From: Deltaproteobacteria bacterium
Lineage (GTDB): Bacteria > Desulfobacterota > Desulfarculia > Adiutricales > JAFDHD01
Length of the DNA stretch: 64,000 nucleotides
NCBI GenBank assembly: GCA_019308995.1
Contig: JAFDHD010000003.1
Span: 19,270 to 83,269, forward strand
Reading direction: 5' to 3'
The stretch's first letter is position 1, and each line of letters starts with the position of its first letter. Shown one piece after another: positions 48,189 to 57,250 of the stretch. The notes beneath the pieces are model-generated. The model had not been told where the DNA came from. It did no database searches and saw only the letters and a program-made list of their open reading frames with translations. A program made the translations under genes and the position numbers.

Positions 48189-48824
48189 TCATTCCCCAAG
48201 CAGATCCCTGGCTCGTTCGAGATCCTCTGGTGTGTTGAGATTGATGAATGAAATCAGGTCAGGATCAAATTTTACGAGTTCTTCCTCGGTCACGAATTGA
48301 AAAACTACCCCTTGCCGCCTCAAATCCTGCAGGCGCGGCCTCTCGTGAGCCAGGAGTTTCAAGGCCGCCTTAAGGCAGCTTTTCGAATAAACCGCCACTA
48401 AAGGCTCCCAGCCGGCCGCATGCTGGGGAATCAGAGCGCGGGGACCATGGGGGGCTGTGAGCGCCTTCTGAGCCAGCAAGGTAAGTAATTCCGGTTTCAC
48501 AAACGGCAGATCACAGGCCATGACCAGGGTCCAGGGGTAGTGCGCAAAAAAGAGGCCTGTGGCCAGACCTCCCAGAGGACCTCGACCCGGCACGAGATCC
48601 TGCACGATCTCGAGATCGCAATCAAAAAAATCAGTGGGACGGTTGGTGGCCAGGATAATTTCACGACAGATAGGGGTCAATTTCGACCTGATGCGGTCCA
48701 GGATGGTCTGCCCCGACAGTTCTACCTGAGCCTTGGGCCGACCCATGCGCTGGGAAGCGCCGCCGGCTAAAATCAGGCCTGTTATGTCGTATGGCGGTTC
48801 AGTCAAGCTCAAGCCAGAGTACAA
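48189..48824 (-). CDS. mobA: Molybdenum cofactor guanylyltransferase MobA
   Basis: Nucleotidyltransferase of 211 residues that attaches GMP to molybdopterin. Motifs: LILAGGASQRMGRPKAQVEL near residue 17, the LVPGRGPLGGL segment, and the metal-binding MACDLPFVKPE near residue 98. The mature product serves bis-MGD enzymes such as formate dehydrogenase. The start is uncertain: TTG 48824 and two further TTGs, none with a strong ribosome site. It follows the MerR gene by 18 bases, suggesting an operon. Confidence 0.85.
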   Translation of the reverse strand: MYSGLSLTEPPYDITGLILAGGASQRMGRPKAQVELSGQTILDRIRSKLTPICREIILATNRPTDFFDCDLEIVQDLVPGRGPLGGLATGLFFAHYPWTLVMACDLPFVKPELLTLLAQKALTAPHGPRALIPQHAAGWEPLVAVYSKSCLKAALKLLAHERPRLQDLRRQGVVFQFVTEEELVKFDPDLISFINLNTPEDLERARDLLGE

Positions 48825-48842
48825 AAAAACCTTAACAGTCGG

Positions 48843-49271
48843 TTACCAATGACCATGTTCCTTCTCAAGTATTGGTTCGGATTTCTGCTGGCGATTGAGA
48901 TAAATAGCGCAGTGAGCGCACAGGCTGGCGTGCTCATTCTCTTCTCTGATCCGGACCTGCCAGCAGGGTTGGTGTGGATTGAGATATGCAAGACAGCTCT
49001 CTTTTGTGACGCATCCAAAAATGTTCCAACATGGGGCCATGACCAGGAGATGGCGAAGGCAGGCCAGGGTAAATCCTCGTTCGTGGATCAAATAGTTAAC
49101 ACGCTTGATCTGGAGGATATCAAAGTCTGTGTAGCGTCTGTTATTGGTCCTTACTTCTCGTTCGGGTTTGATGAAGCCTTCTCTCTCGTATTCCCTAATT
49201 CTTTTCTGGGATAGGTTAACACGCCGGGAAACCTCGTTAATCATGTAATAGTCCTGCTTTTCTAGACTCAT
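48843..49271 (-). CDS. MerR-type regulator fused to a two-CW cysteine domain
   Basis: Protein of 142 residues. The N-terminus is a MerR winged helix-turn-helix (YMINEVSRRVNLSQKRIREY and NNRRYTDFDILQIKRV). Instead of the usual coiled coil and metal loop, residues 80-125 hold a cysteine-rich module with two CW pairs (PCWNIFGC and PCWQV) and further Cys in ESC and CAHC, resembling the two-CW domain found in anaerobes. That module probably binds metal or an iron-sulfur centre, making this a possible redox or metal sensor. AGGAAG precedes the start; mobA follows. Confidence 0.75.
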   Translation of the reverse strand: MSLEKQDYYMINEVSRRVNLSQKRIREYEREGFIKPEREVRTNNRRYTDFDILQIKRVNYLIHERGFTLACLRHLLVMAPCWNIFGCVTKESCLAYLNPHQPCWQVRIREENEHASLCAHCAIYLNRQQKSEPILEKEHGHW

Positions 49272-49539
49272 CTCTTCCTGCTTCCCGGCTCGAACCCTAG
49301 GTCCTTCTTTTAAGTCTTGTGTCTAGGATATACTTTCTTTACAGTCGCCAAAAATACCACCATCTTCTAGTTGAAGCAAGAATTTTTCCAAAGCTCCAAT
49401 GAAAAATCAGGGTTGAGAGGCATGGCTGAGAGGCAGAATGAATTCTTTTGGTTAAGCCCGCCGGCTTTTAAAAGCATGGTGTGCTTTTTATTCAACAACA
49501 GGTTATAATTATTAAAGATTTGTAATACGAGAATTCCGA
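49272..49539. other. Divergent intergenic region between the MerR-type and 49603 genes
   Basis: No gene is supported. The minus-strand frame at 49367-49585 has no ribosome site or recognisable sequence. The MerR promoter should lie near 49300-49350, but no good hexamer pair is seen. Confidence 0.5.
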
Positions 49540-49568
49540 TTGACCTGATCGAGGCTAATAGGTATAGT
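49540..49568 (+). promoter_or_regulatory. Sigma-70 promoter of the 49603 gene
   Basis: TTGACC (49540-49545) and TATAGT (49563-49568) with an ideal 17-base spacer. Expected start near 49575, about 28 bases before the ATG. Confidence 0.65.
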
Positions 49569-49602
49569 GACTTATGTTGAGACATGATGGAGATACTTTT
49601 GA

Positions 49603-49968
49603 ATGTTCGAGATAAAGAAAGGCGTGTATCTCAAAACCACCAAGACGACTCTAGGTATGGGAGTCACGGCTCGGGAACAGGAACTGAAGAGCTATTATTT
49701 GGCCGACATTCTGGATGAGAATAGGATACGCGTTCAGCTCCTGGATATCCATGGCAAGCCCTTGGCTCTCACAGAAGAGATCGGCATGGAAGAGTTTGAG
49801 GGTCATTTTGTTTTTCAGCCAGATTTTTATAAAAATTTAAAAAGTTTAGATGAAATAAAGGTTGATAGGATTATCACCAGAGCTGAGAAGCATTATGAGA
49901 ATAACGAATACCTGAGCGCAGAGTATGAATACAAGCAGGCCCTGAGCCTTGAACCCATCCCTTTCTGA
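49603..49968 (+). CDS. Unrecognised protein, probably a truncated TPR-type protein
   Basis: Protein of 121 codons. The N-terminal 75 residues are a compact mixed region (TLGMGVTAREQELKSYYLAD) that I associate with a deltaproteobacterial family of unknown function but cannot verify. The last 35 residues (AEKHYENNEYLSAEYEYKQA) form one TPR hairpin and then stop abruptly at SLEPIPF, where a further repeat would be expected. The downstream 270 bases do not restore a TPR frame. It may be a decayed gene still carrying its promoter, or a short natural form. Confidence 0.55.
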   Translation: MFEIKKGVYLKTTKTTLGMGVTAREQELKSYYLADILDENRIRVQLLDIHGKPLALTEEIGMEEFEGHFVFQPDFYKNLKSLDEIKVDRIITRAEKHYENNEYLSAEYEYKQALSLEPIPF

Positions 49969-50189
49969 AGCAAAGAAACTTCTCCGTGAGGTCAGAGCCG
50001 CGGTTCCTTCAGGAACTGAGTGAGGCTTGATGAGGTGTTTGGCCGCGGTTATCAGCCTTATGGAAAGATGATTATCAACCAGAGCCCGGTTTTTGTGAGT
50101 CCTTCGCCCGGCTTTAGCAAATGACCCGAATAGCTTCGAGTGAGGCGTGTGACGTTAACTTGAGTTCTGGACCCTGCCCATGAATTGTC

Positions 50190-50218
50190 TTGACATCATT
50201 AGGTATAATAAATATATG
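50190..50218 (+). promoter_or_regulatory. Sigma-70 promoter of tRNA-Leu
   Basis: TTGACA (50190-50195) and TATATG (50213-50218) with a 17-base spacer, ending about 20 bases before the mature tRNA. It may also serve tig-clpP-clpX. Confidence 0.6.
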
Positions 50219-50238
50219 GAACTGTCAGGCAAGCCTGC

Positions 50239-50324
50239 GCGAGGGTGGCGGAACTGGTAGACGCACTGGCCTTAGGAGCCAGCGGCCCTTGGCCGTAGGG
50301 GTTCGAGTCCCCTCTCTCGCACCA
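50239..50324 (+). tRNA. tRNA-Leu (anticodon UAG)
   Basis: An 86-base cloverleaf with a long variable arm as in class II tRNAs. Acceptor GCGAGGG pairs with CTCTCGC (one G-U). Anticodon stem CTGGC/GCCAG encloses CTTAGGA with anticodon TAG at 50273-50275. T arm AGGGG-TTCGAGT-CCCCT is intact and CCA is encoded. Confidence 0.97.
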
Positions 50325-50350
50325 ATACTGGCAAGTACCTGGAGATGAAT

Positions 50351-51709
50351 ATGGAGTTTACTTGGGAAGATATTGAAGCCACGAAAAAAAAGCTTGCGGT
50401 CGAAGCGCCTGCAAAGATGGTAGACACGCGCATGAAGGAAAGTCTGCAAGACATTCGTAAGAAAGCTAAATTAAAAGGATTTCGGCCAGGCAAGGCTCCT
50501 TTGAGCATGATCAAAAGGATTTATGGCCCTCAGGTCGAGCAGGAAGTAACCCAGAAATTGATCAATGAAGCCTTGCGTGAAGCCCTGGACAAGGCCAATC
50601 TGAGTTTGGCTTCTCCGGCCAACCTGGAAGAATCCAGCTATGTGGAGGGTGAGCCTTTTCGTTTCACTTTTTCGCTTGAAATCAAGCCTCAGTTTACGGT
50701 CAAAGGTTATGAAGAGCTTGAACTCGTCAGGGAGCCGGTTAAGATCACCCGGGAAATGGCCGATAAGAGACTTAGCCAGCTTCGCGAAGCATACGCCACC
50801 ACCAAAGGCATTGAGGAAGAGCGCCCTCTTAAAACCGGAGATATTGCTGTGATAGACTATACAGCGTATATTGGCGGAGAGCCCCTGGAAGGTGGAACCA
50901 ATCCCAGCTACCAGCTGGAGGTCGGCGCTGGAATTTTTGACTCCGATTTTGATTCCAACCTGGTCGGGCTTTCCAAAGGTGAAGACCGGGAGATCACCGT
51001 CACCTTTAAAGATGACTATTATAATCCGAAGCTAGCCGGTCAGGAAGTAAGATTTGAGGTAAAACTTCTGGACATAAAAGAGAAGATCCTGCCCGAGCTC
51101 GATGATGAATTCGCCAAGGATCTGGGAGGAGAATTTAAGAACCTCGATGATCTGAAAGAACAAATCAAGGCTGATCTGACCAAGGTGGAAGAACAGCGGG
51201 TCGAAGAACTCCTCCGGGGTCAATTGAGAGATAAACTCCTTGATCTTGTGGAATTCGAGATACCGGAAAGCATGGTTCAGCAGGAGATCAAGGCCATGGT
51301 GGCCAATACCAGGTTCAACTTCCAGCGCTCCGGGTTGACCCTCGAAGCTGCAGGCATGTCCGAGGAAAAACTGAAGGAAGAGTATGAGCCGGCTGCGGTT
51401 AAAATGGTTAAGACCAACTTGATTCTCGAAAGAATTGCACAAGATAAAGACCTGACTGTCACTGATGACGAGCTGAAGGCAGAGATGTTCCGGATGGCTC
51501 GAGAGACGGGGCAGCCTCTAGATAAAATAACGGAATTTTACAGTCAAAACCAAATGTTAGAACCAAAACGCCAGCAGCTCCTCATTGAAAAGACCTTGAA
51601 TTATTTAATTGAAAATGCTAATATTAAAGACGTTGAGGAATCTTCTGCATCGGAAACTGAAGGCGCCTCTTCAGGATCTGGTGAAGATTCTGAGAAAGAA
51701 CGTTCGTAA
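50351..51709 (+). CDS. tig: Trigger factor, ribosome-associated chaperone
   Basis: Peptidyl-prolyl isomerase and chaperone that meets nascent chains at the ribosome exit. The protein has 452 residues: ribosome-binding domain with GFRPGKAPLSMIKRIYG near residue 45, the FKBP-like domain (GDIAVIDYTAYIGGEPLEGG near residue 160) and a helical C-terminal domain. The acidic Ser/Glu-rich tail ends the chain. ATG 50351 is chosen over 50345 because GGAG lies six bases before it. It starts the tig-clpP-clpX set directly after tRNA-Leu. Confidence 0.96.
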   Translation: MEFTWEDIEATKKKLAVEAPAKMVDTRMKESLQDIRKKAKLKGFRPGKAPLSMIKRIYGPQVEQEVTQKLINEALREALDKANLSLASPANLEESSYVEGEPFRFTFSLEIKPQFTVKGYEELELVREPVKITREMADKRLSQLREAYATTKGIEEERPLKTGDIAVIDYTAYIGGEPLEGGTNPSYQLEVGAGIFDSDFDSNLVGLSKGEDREITVTFKDDYYNPKLAGQEVRFEVKLLDIKEKILPELDDEFAKDLGGEFKNLDDLKEQIKADLTKVEEQRVEELLRGQLRDKLLDLVEFEIPESMVQQEIKAMVANTRFNFQRSGLTLEAAGMSEEKLKEEYEPAAVKMVKTNLILERIAQDKDLTVTDDELKAEMFRMARETGQPLDKITEFYSQNQMLEPKRQQLLIEKTLNYLIENANIKDVEESSASETEGASSGSGEDSEKERS

Positions 51710-51737
51710 TAACCTGTCAGTACTTAGGATGTAACAG

Positions 51738-52331
51738 ATGGCTTTAATTCCCTTTGTCGTAGAACAGAGCAGCCGCGGAGAACGGGCGTATGACATATAC
51801 TCCCGCCTGCTTAAAGACCGCATTGTCTTTTTAGGAACCGCTCTTGATAACAGTGTTGCCAACGTGATGGTGGCCCAGCTTCTATATTTAGAATCAGAGG
51901 ACCCGGACAAGGATATAAACTTCTATGTCAATTCCCCGGGTGGGGACGTTACAGCCGGTCTAGCCATCTACGATACGATGCAGTATATCAAGCCTGACGT
52001 TTCGACCCTGGCCATGGGACAGGCTTCGAGCATGGGCGCATTATTGCTCGCCGGGGGAGCGAAAAAGAAGCGCTTCGCCTTGCCTCATTCTCGAATTCTC
52101 ATCCATCAACCTTTGGGTGCGTTCCAAGGCCAGGCTACGGATATTGACATCCAGGCCCGTCAGGTTCTTAAGCTCAAGCAGGAGCTTAATGAGATTTTGG
52201 CCAAACATACCGGTCAAAACATCGAGAAGATTCAGACCGACACTGAACGCGACTTTTTTATGACCGCCGCTCAGGCCGTTGAATACGGCCTTGTTGACAA
52301 GGTTATTACTGAGCGCGAAATGAAGCCTTGA
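51738..52331 (+). CDS. clpP: ATP-dependent Clp protease proteolytic subunit ClpP
   Basis: Serine protease forming the double-ring chamber used by ClpX. The protein has 197 residues with the full triad readable: Ser98 in GQASSMGA, His123 in ILIHQP and Asp172 in TERDFF. The [25 protein letters not shown] start is canonical and no long propeptide is present. It is 28 bases after tig and 17 bases before clpX. Confidence 0.98.
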   Translation: MALIPFVVEQSSRGERAYDIYSRLLKDRIVFLGTALDNSVANVMVAQLLYLESEDPDKDINFYVNSPGGDVTAGLAIYDTMQYIKPDVSTLAMGQASSMGALLLAGGAKKKRFALPHSRILIHQPLGAFQGQATDIDIQARQVLKLKQELNEILAKHTGQNIEKIQTDTERDFFMTAAQAVEYGLVDKVITEREMKP

Positions 52332-52348
52332 GACCGGAGGTAAGGTGA

Positions 52349-53602
52349 ATGACCAAAACAGGTGATGGTAAGCTCTCAGATCTGCTTTGTTCCTTTTGTG
52401 GCAAGAGCCAGGATGAAGTCAAGAAATTGATTGCTGGCCCATCGGTTTATATTTGTGATGAGTGCATTGAGCTTTGTAACGACATCATTGCTGAGGAGTA
52501 TGAACGAGAAGAGGGTGTCGCTGTTGACCAAATTCCCAAGCCAACTGAAATCAAGGATATTCTGGATGAATACGTTATTGGCCAGGAAACCGCGAAAAAG
52601 ATCCTTGCCGTTGCGGTGAACAGCCATTATAAGCGCGTCGAGTCCAGGATTGATTTAGGGGACGTGGAACTGCAGAAGTCCAATATTCTGCTTGCCGGTC
52701 CCACCGGATCGGGTAAGACTCTGCTTGCCCATACTCTGGCCAGGATTCTCAATGTGCCCTTTACCATTGCTGACGCCACGACCTTGACCGAGGCCGGTTA
52801 TGTGGGGGAGGATGTGGAGAATATCATCCTGAATCTCCTCCAGGCTGCGGATTATGACGTGGAAAGGGCCAGTAGAGGTATTGTATATATTGACGAGATA
52901 GACAAGGTCGCTCGCAAATCCGATAATCCGTCCATTACCCGAGATGTGTCCGGCGAAGGGGTTCAGCAAGCCTTGCTTAAAATCATCGAAGGCACCATGG
53001 CGGCTGTGCCTCCCAAGGGCGGACGCAAGCATCCACAGCAGGAGTTCGTCAAGGTTGATACGACTGACATCCTGTTTATTTGCGGTGGAGCTTTTGTGGG
53101 ATTGGAGAGCATAATCAAGGCCCGTATTGGAATCAAGACCATGGGTTTTGGCGCGGATATCAAGACCAGCAAGGAAGAAGAAAACATCGGCGAAACCCTG
53201 GCCCAATGCCAGCCGGAGGATCTGCTTAAGTTCGGACTGATTCCCGAGTTTATCGGTCGTTTGCCTGTCATTGCTACGCTGAACGAATTGGACGAAAACG
53301 CCCTGATTCGCATTCTCAAGGAGCCGAAAAACTCGCTGGAGAAGCAGTACAGGAAGCTCTTTGAGTTCGAAGGTGTGAAGTTGAAATTCACAGAAGGCGC
53401 ATTGACCGCGATCGCCAAGGAAGCCCTAAAGCGTAAGTCCGGCGCCCGAGGTCTCAGAGCGATCATGGAAAAGGCGATGCTCGATATCATGTACGAGCTG
53501 CCGTCGCTTAATAATGTTCATGAGTGTGTTGTGAGCGAAGAAGTGATTCTTAAGGGTGAACAGCCTATTCTGTTATACGAGCAGCAGGTCGAAACAGCAT
53601 AA
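52349..53602 (+). CDS. clpX: ClpX unfoldase subunit
   Basis: AAA+ unfoldase that feeds substrates into ClpP. The protein has 417 residues: a zinc-binding domain with four Cys (CSFC and CDEC) in the first 36 residues, Walker A GPTGSGKT near residue 118, Walker [14 protein letters not shown], and the IGF-type ClpP-binding loop seen as IGIKTMGFG. Strong GGAGGTAAGG ribosome site. A terminator follows. Confidence 0.98.
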   Translation: MTKTGDGKLSDLLCSFCGKSQDEVKKLIAGPSVYICDECIELCNDIIAEEYEREEGVAVDQIPKPTEIKDILDEYVIGQETAKKILAVAVNSHYKRVESRIDLGDVELQKSNILLAGPTGSGKTLLAHTLARILNVPFTIADATTLTEAGYVGEDVENIILNLLQAADYDVERASRGIVYIDEIDKVARKSDNPSITRDVSGEGVQQALLKIIEGTMAAVPPKGGRKHPQQEFVKVDTTDILFICGGAFVGLESIIKARIGIKTMGFGADIKTSKEEENIGETLAQCQPEDLLKFGLIPEFIGRLPVIATLNELDENALIRILKEPKNSLEKQYRKLFEFEGVKLKFTEGALTAIAKEALKRKSGARGLRAIMEKAMLDIMYELPSLNNVHECVVSEEVILKGEQPILLYEQQVETA

Positions 53603-53619
53603 TCATTCCTCTCTCGCAG

Positions 53620-53677
53620 AACCGCCTGATTCGGAGGCCAACTGCTCGGGGCAGCCAAGGCGCGGCGGTTGCTTTTT
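53620..53677 (+). terminator. Probable terminator between clpX and lon
   Basis: AACCGCC (53620-53626) pairs with GGCGGTT (53664-53670), followed by GC and TTTTT (53673-53677). The 37-base loop can fold further on itself (CTGC/GCAG). lon therefore probably has its own promoter as well. Confidence 0.55.
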
Positions 53678-53733
53678 CATAGTAACCCGGGCTGTACTCA
53701 GCTAGACATTAGAAAAACCATAAGGATATAACA

Positions 53734-56184
53734 ATGCTTTTTAATCTCAATCGAAATAAACCAGGCTCCAAATCGGAAGGGGAGAGATTACATCTTCCTC
53801 TCCTGCCTTTGCGAGACGTGGTGGTCTTTCCTTACATGGTCGTGCCTTTGTTCGTGGGGCGAGAGCAATCCATCAAGGCTCTCGAACATGCGATGAATTT
53901 AGAAAAAAGTATTTTCCTCGCGACCCAGATTGACCCCAAGATTGACGACCCGAGTGAAAAAGATATCCATCGCATCGGAATCATTGGAAGCGTGCTTCAG
54001 CTTCTCCGGCTGCCAGACGGCACAGTTAAAGCCCTGGTCGAAGGCAAGGCCCGTGCTCGGGTTTTACAGTATATGCCTCATCAGGATTTCTTTTTTGTCG
54101 AAACCGAATTGCTGGTTGAAATCCAGGAAAATCAGTCCGAGATCGAAGCCCTTTGCCGAAGCGTGATATCCGCGTTTGAATCATATGCCAAGGTCAACAA
54201 GAAGATACCGGCAGAAGTTGTGCAGACAGTCAATTCCTTGACCGATCCTTCCAAGCTGGCCGATACTGTGGTGGCTCACCTTAATATCAAAACCGCTGAC
54301 AAACAGAATCTCCTGGAGCTCGTGAATCTACCCAAGCGATTGGAAAAGCTGTATGAGCTCATGCGTCAGGAAGTGGAGGTCATGGAGATCGAACAGCGCA
54401 TCAAGGGCCGGATTAAGAAACAGATGGAGCAGACCCAGAAAGAGTACTACCTCCATGAGCAGATGCGGGCCATCCAGAGTGAGATGGGTGAAAAAGACGA
54501 TCTCATGAATGAAATCCAGGAGCTGGAGAAGCTCCTGGCTAAAAAACGCCTCTCCCGTGAAGCCAAAACCAAGGTGGCCCATGAGATTAAGAAACTCAAA
54601 ATGATGTCACCCCAGTCAGCCGAAGCCACGGTGGTTCGCAATTATATTGACTGGATCCTTTCTTTGCCTTGGTACGAGCGCACAAGGGATATCATGGATA
54701 TTAAGGAGGCCGAGCGTATCCTGGAAGAAGATCACTACGGCCTCAAAAAACCCAAAGAGCGTATCCTGGAGTACCTGGCCGTTCAGAAGCTGGTTAAGAA
54801 GATAAAAGGCCCCATCCTCTGCTTTGTCGGACCCCCGGGGGTAGGCAAAACCTCTCTTGCCACCTCAGTGGCTCGCGCTACCGGACGCCACTTTATCCGA
54901 TTTTCTTTGGGCGGTGTTCGGGATGAGGCCGAAATCAGAGGACATCGGCGGACGTATATCGGCGCCCTGCCAGGGAAGATCATTCAGAGTTTGAGAAAGG
55001 CCAAGTCCAACAACCCGGTCTTTTGCCTAGATGAGGTGGATAAAATGAGCATGGACTTCCGTGGCGACCCTTCGGCCGCCCTTCTGGAAGTCCTGGATCC
55101 GGAACAGAACCACGCTTTCAATGATCATTACCTTGATCTTGACTATGACCTTTCACAGGTCCTCTTTATCACCACGGCCAACACCCTTTATTCCATCCCC
55201 TCGCCCCTGCAGGACCGGATGGAAATCATCCGCCTTCCGGGATACCTTGAGGACGAAAAGCTCAATATCGCCAAGCAGTTCCTGGTCAAGAAACAAATCG
55301 AGAATAATGGCCTCAAAGAAAGTAATATCCATTTTTCGGATCGGGCCATCCTGCAGATTATCCGCCGTTACACCCGCGAGGCTGGCGTCAGGAGTCTGGA
55401 GCGCGAAATTGCGTCCATCTGCCGTAAGGCGGCCAGGGCCGTGGTGAAGGATCCGGACAGGAAGCAGATCAGGATCACGGCCAAGAATGTCTTTCAATAT
55501 CTAGGCGTGCCCAAGTTCCGCTATGGTATGGCTGAAGAGCGGGATGAAATCGGTCTGGCTACAGGTCTGGCCTGGACCGAGGTCGGTGGTGAAATCCTGA
55601 TGACCGAGGTGGTTATCATGCCAGGCCGGGGCCAGCTTACCCTGACCGGACATCTGGGGGACGTTATGAAGGAATCAGCTCAGGCGGCTCTGTCCTACGT
55701 CCGTTCCAGGGCAGCCCAATTGGGCCTGGCTGAAAAATTCTACCGCAAGGTGGATATTCACGTGCACGTGCCCGAGGGAGCCATTCCCAAGGATGGGCCG
55801 TCGGCCGGAATTACCATTACCACGGCCATTGTCTCGGCCTTGATCAAGAAGCGGGTCCACCGGGATATTGCAATGACCGGCGAGATAACGCTCAGAGGCC
55901 GTGTCCTGCCCATTGGCGGCCTTAAAGAAAAAACCATGGCCGCTCACCGCAGCAATATTAAGACCGTTCTTATCCCAAAGGAAAATGAGAAGGATATTAA
56001 GGAAATCTCACCCCAAGTCTTGAAGTCGGTCAAACTCATCCTGGTGGAACACATGGATGAAGTCCTCCAGCACGCCGTCATACTTAAGGAAGGCGAAACT
56101 CTCTTTGTCGAGCCTGAGGTTGAAACCGAGCCAGCCTTTCTGCCTTCAGAAACTGAGACAGGACCGGAGATAACGGCGCACTAG
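53734..56184 (+). CDS. lon: ATP-dependent protease Lon
   Basis: Single-chain AAA+ protease of 816 residues for misfolded and regulatory proteins. Order: N-terminal substrate domain ([19 protein letters not shown]), long coiled region near residues 210-300, Walker [10 protein letters not shown] near residue 366, Walker [10 protein letters not shown], and the C-terminal protease domain with the catalytic Ser in [11 protein letters not shown] near residue 690 and Lys in [12 protein letters not shown] about 40 residues later. AAGGAT precedes the ATG. Confidence 0.97.
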   Translation: MLFNLNRNKPGSKSEGERLHLPLLPLRDVVVFPYMVVPLFVGREQSIKALEHAMNLEKSIFLATQIDPKIDDPSEKDIHRIGIIGSVLQLLRLPDGTVKALVEGKARARVLQYMPHQDFFFVETELLVEIQENQSEIEALCRSVISAFESYAKVNKKIPAEVVQTVNSLTDPSKLADTVVAHLNIKTADKQNLLELVNLPKRLEKLYELMRQEVEVMEIEQRIKGRIKKQMEQTQKEYYLHEQMRAIQSEMGEKDDLMNEIQELEKLLAKKRLSREAKTKVAHEIKKLKMMSPQSAEATVVRNYIDWILSLPWYERTRDIMDIKEAERILEEDHYGLKKPKERILEYLAVQKLVKKIKGPILCFVGPPGVGKTSLATSVARATGRHFIRFSLGGVRDEAEIRGHRRTYIGALPGKIIQSLRKAKSNNPVFCLDEVDKMSMDFRGDPSAALLEVLDPEQNHAFNDHYLDLDYDLSQVLFITTANTLYSIPSPLQDRMEIIRLPGYLEDEKLNIAKQFLVKKQIENNGLKESNIHFSDRAILQIIRRYTREAGVRSLEREIASICRKAARAVVKDPDRKQIRITAKNVFQYLGVPKFRYGMAEERDEIGLATGLAWTEVGGEILMTEVVIMPGRGQLTLTGHLGDVMKESAQAALSYVRSRAAQLGLAEKFYRKVDIHVHVPEGAIPKDGPSAGITITTAIVSALIKKRVHRDIAMTGEITLRGRVLPIGGLKEKTMAAHRSNIKTVLIPKENEKDIKEISPQVLKSVKLILVEHMDEVLQHAVILKEGETLFVEPEVETEPAFLPSETETGPEITAH

Positions 56185-56205
56185 CCTTTCCTGATCGATT
56201 TTGTC

Positions 56206-56234
56206 TTGACACTGTGAATGAACAGCCATAGAGT
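56206..56234 (+). promoter_or_regulatory. Sigma-70 promoter of the tRNA-Val/tRNA-Asp pair
   Basis: TTGACA (56206-56211) and TAGAGT (56229-56234) with a 17-base spacer, ending 11 bases before the mature tRNA-Val. Confidence 0.65.
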
Positions 56235-56245
56235 GTCAAATACAC

Positions 56246-56321
56246 GGGCGGGTAGCTCAGATGGGAGAGCATCGGCCTTACAAGCCGGGGGTCACAGGTT
56301 CAAATCCTGTTCCGCCTACCA
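56246..56321 (+). tRNA. tRNA-Val (anticodon UAC)
   Basis: A 76-base cloverleaf. Acceptor GGGCGGG pairs with TCCGCCT with G-U pairs at both ends, D stem GCTC/GAGC, anticodon stem TCGGC/GCCGG around CTTACAA (anticodon TAC), T arm ACAGG-TTCAAAT-CCTGT, CCA encoded. Confidence 0.96.
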
Positions 56322-56345
56322 GAAAGGCAAGTAGTTCCAATTTCA

Positions 56346-56422
56346 GGGGATGTAGTGAAGTGGTTCAACACGCCGGCCTGTCACGCCGGAGATCGCGGGT
56401 TCAAATCCCGTCGTCCCCGCCA
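56346..56422 (+). tRNA. tRNA-Asp (anticodon GUC)
   Basis: A 77-base cloverleaf. Acceptor GGGGATG pairs with CGTCCCC, anticodon stem CCGGC/GCCGG around CTGTCAC (anticodon GTC), T arm GCGGG-TTCAAAT-CCCGT, CCA encoded. It is the last housekeeping feature before the accessory region. Confidence 0.97.
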
Positions 56423-56432
56423 AATAATTTCA

Positions 56433-56465
56433 AGGGGTTAGCTAATATTAGTTGATCCCTTTTTC
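56433..56465 (+). terminator. Terminator of the tRNA pair
   Basis: AAGGGGTTAGCTAAT pairs along its whole length with ATTAGTTGATCCCTT (three G-U pairs), followed by a T run to 56465. Confidence 0.8.
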
Positions 56466-57250
56466 ATGCAATAAAATCAATTCCCCACATTATTCCCAAC
56501 AAAGCGCCATAGTTTTACGAGCTAGTATAGATGTATTTCTGTGTAGCTCGTGGAATCCAGATAGGATAAATTATGGCTCATCACGAATTTGCGTACTTGA
56601 TGAGAAGTACCTAATTATTCTTCTATAAAAAATCTCCAGGACAGTTTGTCAAGGAGGAACGCCGAAGGAGTAGCGTCCTTGACAAGCACCTGGAGAAATA
56701 CAATCGGAGCGCGGCTTGGAAGAAAAAGGGAGCAATGTGGCAGAATTCTGCTATTTGTGGAAATTTATAATCAATATTCAACGACTGCATCAGCTAAATT
56801 CTTTTTTCTTTCAAGCCATTAACTACCGGTCTTAAATCAGAAGTCCGCAAAAACTAGAAGAACCATAATTATCTTTGAAATCCATCGCGTTGGAAGTTTG
56901 ATGATAAAAGCTATTGTGAGAAACTTAGTTTATCTGTCAGACTTATCACAGATTTTCGAGCTGGCTGATATTTTTAGGTTTCTATTGACGATCCCAGGTC
57001 TGAAGAATGGCTGGCAAGAGAACCTTCGCCTAAGAAATCAGATTGTTCGCCTTAATAAATAATTTTCATTTTTCTAATATCCAATCCATTTCTTTTTTGA
57101 TATGGTCACTCCCACATAGGCTCAGAAAAAACCGACTTTGTAAGGGTCAAGATACAGGGACGGAAAATCACGGATCTGAAACAGACCGCCGGCTTTCCCT
57201 CCTTTATTGGTTTTTAAATAGATTCGAAACTAGAAAATGAGATATCAGAT
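56466..57250. other. Long AT-rich gap after tRNA-Asp
   Basis: No credible gene. The 65-codon frame at 57043-57240 lacks a ribosome site and family resemblance. Base composition is clearly more AT-rich than the genes before it. The only structured item is the hairpin at 56633-56696. The end should hold the aldo/keto reductase promoter, which I cannot point to. Confidence 0.65.
56633..56696. repeat. Long two-part inverted repeat (hairpin element)
   Basis: Two nested perfect stems: outer TCTCCAGG (56633-56640) with CCTGGAGA (56689-56696), inner TTGTCAAGGA (56646-56655) with TCCTTGACAA (56676-56685), plus a small CGC/GCG pair further in. Eighteen or more base pairs, GC-richer than the surrounding DNA, and no T tract follows. 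It resembles REP-like or miniature-transposon hairpins, but no second copy is in the window. Confidence 0.7.

Noticed and set aside
48014..48238. 74-codon + frame upstream of lpxC
   Set aside because: It overlaps the mobA end and the sigma-54 site and has no ribosome site.
57043..57240. 65-codon frame in the gap before the aldo/keto reductase
   Set aside because: No ribosome site and no recognisable sequence; AT-rich composition makes such frames likely by chance.
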